A stretch of DNA of 64,000 nucleotides from Thioalbus denitrificans. GTDB lineage: Bacteria; Pseudomonadota; Gammaproteobacteria; DSM-26407. The position numbers and the translations under genes were made by a program. Below are positions 63,816-64,000 of the stretch, one piece after another. The notes under the pieces were generated by a model. That model ran no database searches. It was not told where the DNA came from and saw only the letters and a program-made list of their open reading frames with translations. The first letter of the stretch is position 1. The number at the start of each line of letters is the position of its first letter. The stretch spans positions 302,650 to 366,649 of the forward strand of contig NZ_QPJY01000001.1 in the NCBI RefSeq assembly GCF_003337735.1, read 5' to 3'.

Positions 63816-64000
63816 TCAGGTTGCCGCCCCGCCGCCCGCCGGCAGCCGGGCGATCTCCCGGTCGTGCAGGCGGGCCAGGGCGATCTGGGCGGCGATGGCG
63901 CCGATCAGGGCCAGGAACATGTCCCACTGGGTGTCCCAGATATCGCCCTGGGTGGCCAGGAAGACCTCCGCCTCCTCGCCGGTCAGCAGCGCCACCCACC
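63816..64000 (-). CDS. DUF2238 membrane protein (3' end only)
   Basis: The frame read from base 64000 downward gives WVALLTGEEAEVFLATQGDI, then WDTQWDMFLALIGAIAAQIA and LARLHDREIARLP. The GD(I/V)WD(T/A)QWDM motif followed by a last membrane helix and LHDRE is characteristic of the C-terminus of DUF2238 (YjdF-type) membrane proteins. The start lies beyond the window. Confidence 0.8.
   Translation of the reverse strand, partial: WVALLTGEEAEVFLATQGDIWDTQWDMFLALIGAIAAQIALARLHDREIARLPAGGGAAT

Overview
The window is a high-GC gammaproteobacterial chromosome segment. Core gene order (hslU - DUF971 - ubiE - ubiJ - ubiB - hisI - hisE - tatABC; rpsU - yqeY - dnaG - rpoD - tRNA; lgt - thyA; folA - apaH) points to Gammaproteobacteria. 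The codon use and the mixture of c-di-GMP genes and intergenic repeats would suit a Chromatiales/Ectothiorhodospiraceae-type organism, but the genus cannot be fixed from the sequence alone.

Layout. 1-8.9 kb: end of hslU, ubiquinone biosynthesis genes, the last histidine genes, the Tat translocase and a secreted DUF255 protein. 8.9-12.5 kb: a four-gene bufferin-type RiPP operon (DUF2282 precursor, MNIO/DUF692 enzyme, DUF2063 partner, DoxX protein) divergent from a znuA-like gene with a candidate Zur box. 12.4-19.7 kb: a GGDEF-EAL protein, a tRNA with CAU anticodon and the macromolecular synthesis operon. 20-30.6 kb: tsaD, plsY, folB, folK, asparaginase-like, pteridine reductase, two methyltransferases, uppP, cca, an NDUFA9-like protein and a TSUP permease. 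30.7-34.3 kb: a FIST-domain protein followed directly by a PAS-GGDEF-EAL protein. 34.4-36.0 kb: lgt-thyA.

36.0-42.8 kb is an AT-richer accessory island. It holds small unknown genes all on the + strand, at least three recombination sites that look like integron attC sites, several copies of a ~50-bp palindromic element, and no visible integrase. It therefore looks like a cluster of attC sites lacking an integrase (CALIN). It is bracketed by intact thyA on the left and a decayed thyA fragment on the right (42565-42670), and each side is followed by a related promoter (36060 and 42774). 42.9-53.5 kb is a variable region of small enzymes, lipoproteins, a DUF3883 nuclease-like gene, a 35-residue hydrophobic peptide, an HECTH-motif protein and an acetamidase/isochorismatase pair.

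53.6-64 kb: a split permease pair, a periplasmic binding protein translationally coupled to a membrane GGDEF-EAL protein, mgtE, a CPA1 antiporter, a GDT1-type transporter, folA, apaH and the end of a DUF2238 gene. Three GGDEF-EAL proteins in 64 kb indicate substantial c-di-GMP signalling, two of them next to a dedicated sensor-like gene. Many intergenic gaps carry short-unit (7-9 bp) repeats, including modular inverted repeats at 4.1-4.4 kb and 25.4-25.7 kb and an in-frame 8-bp repeat in front of folB.
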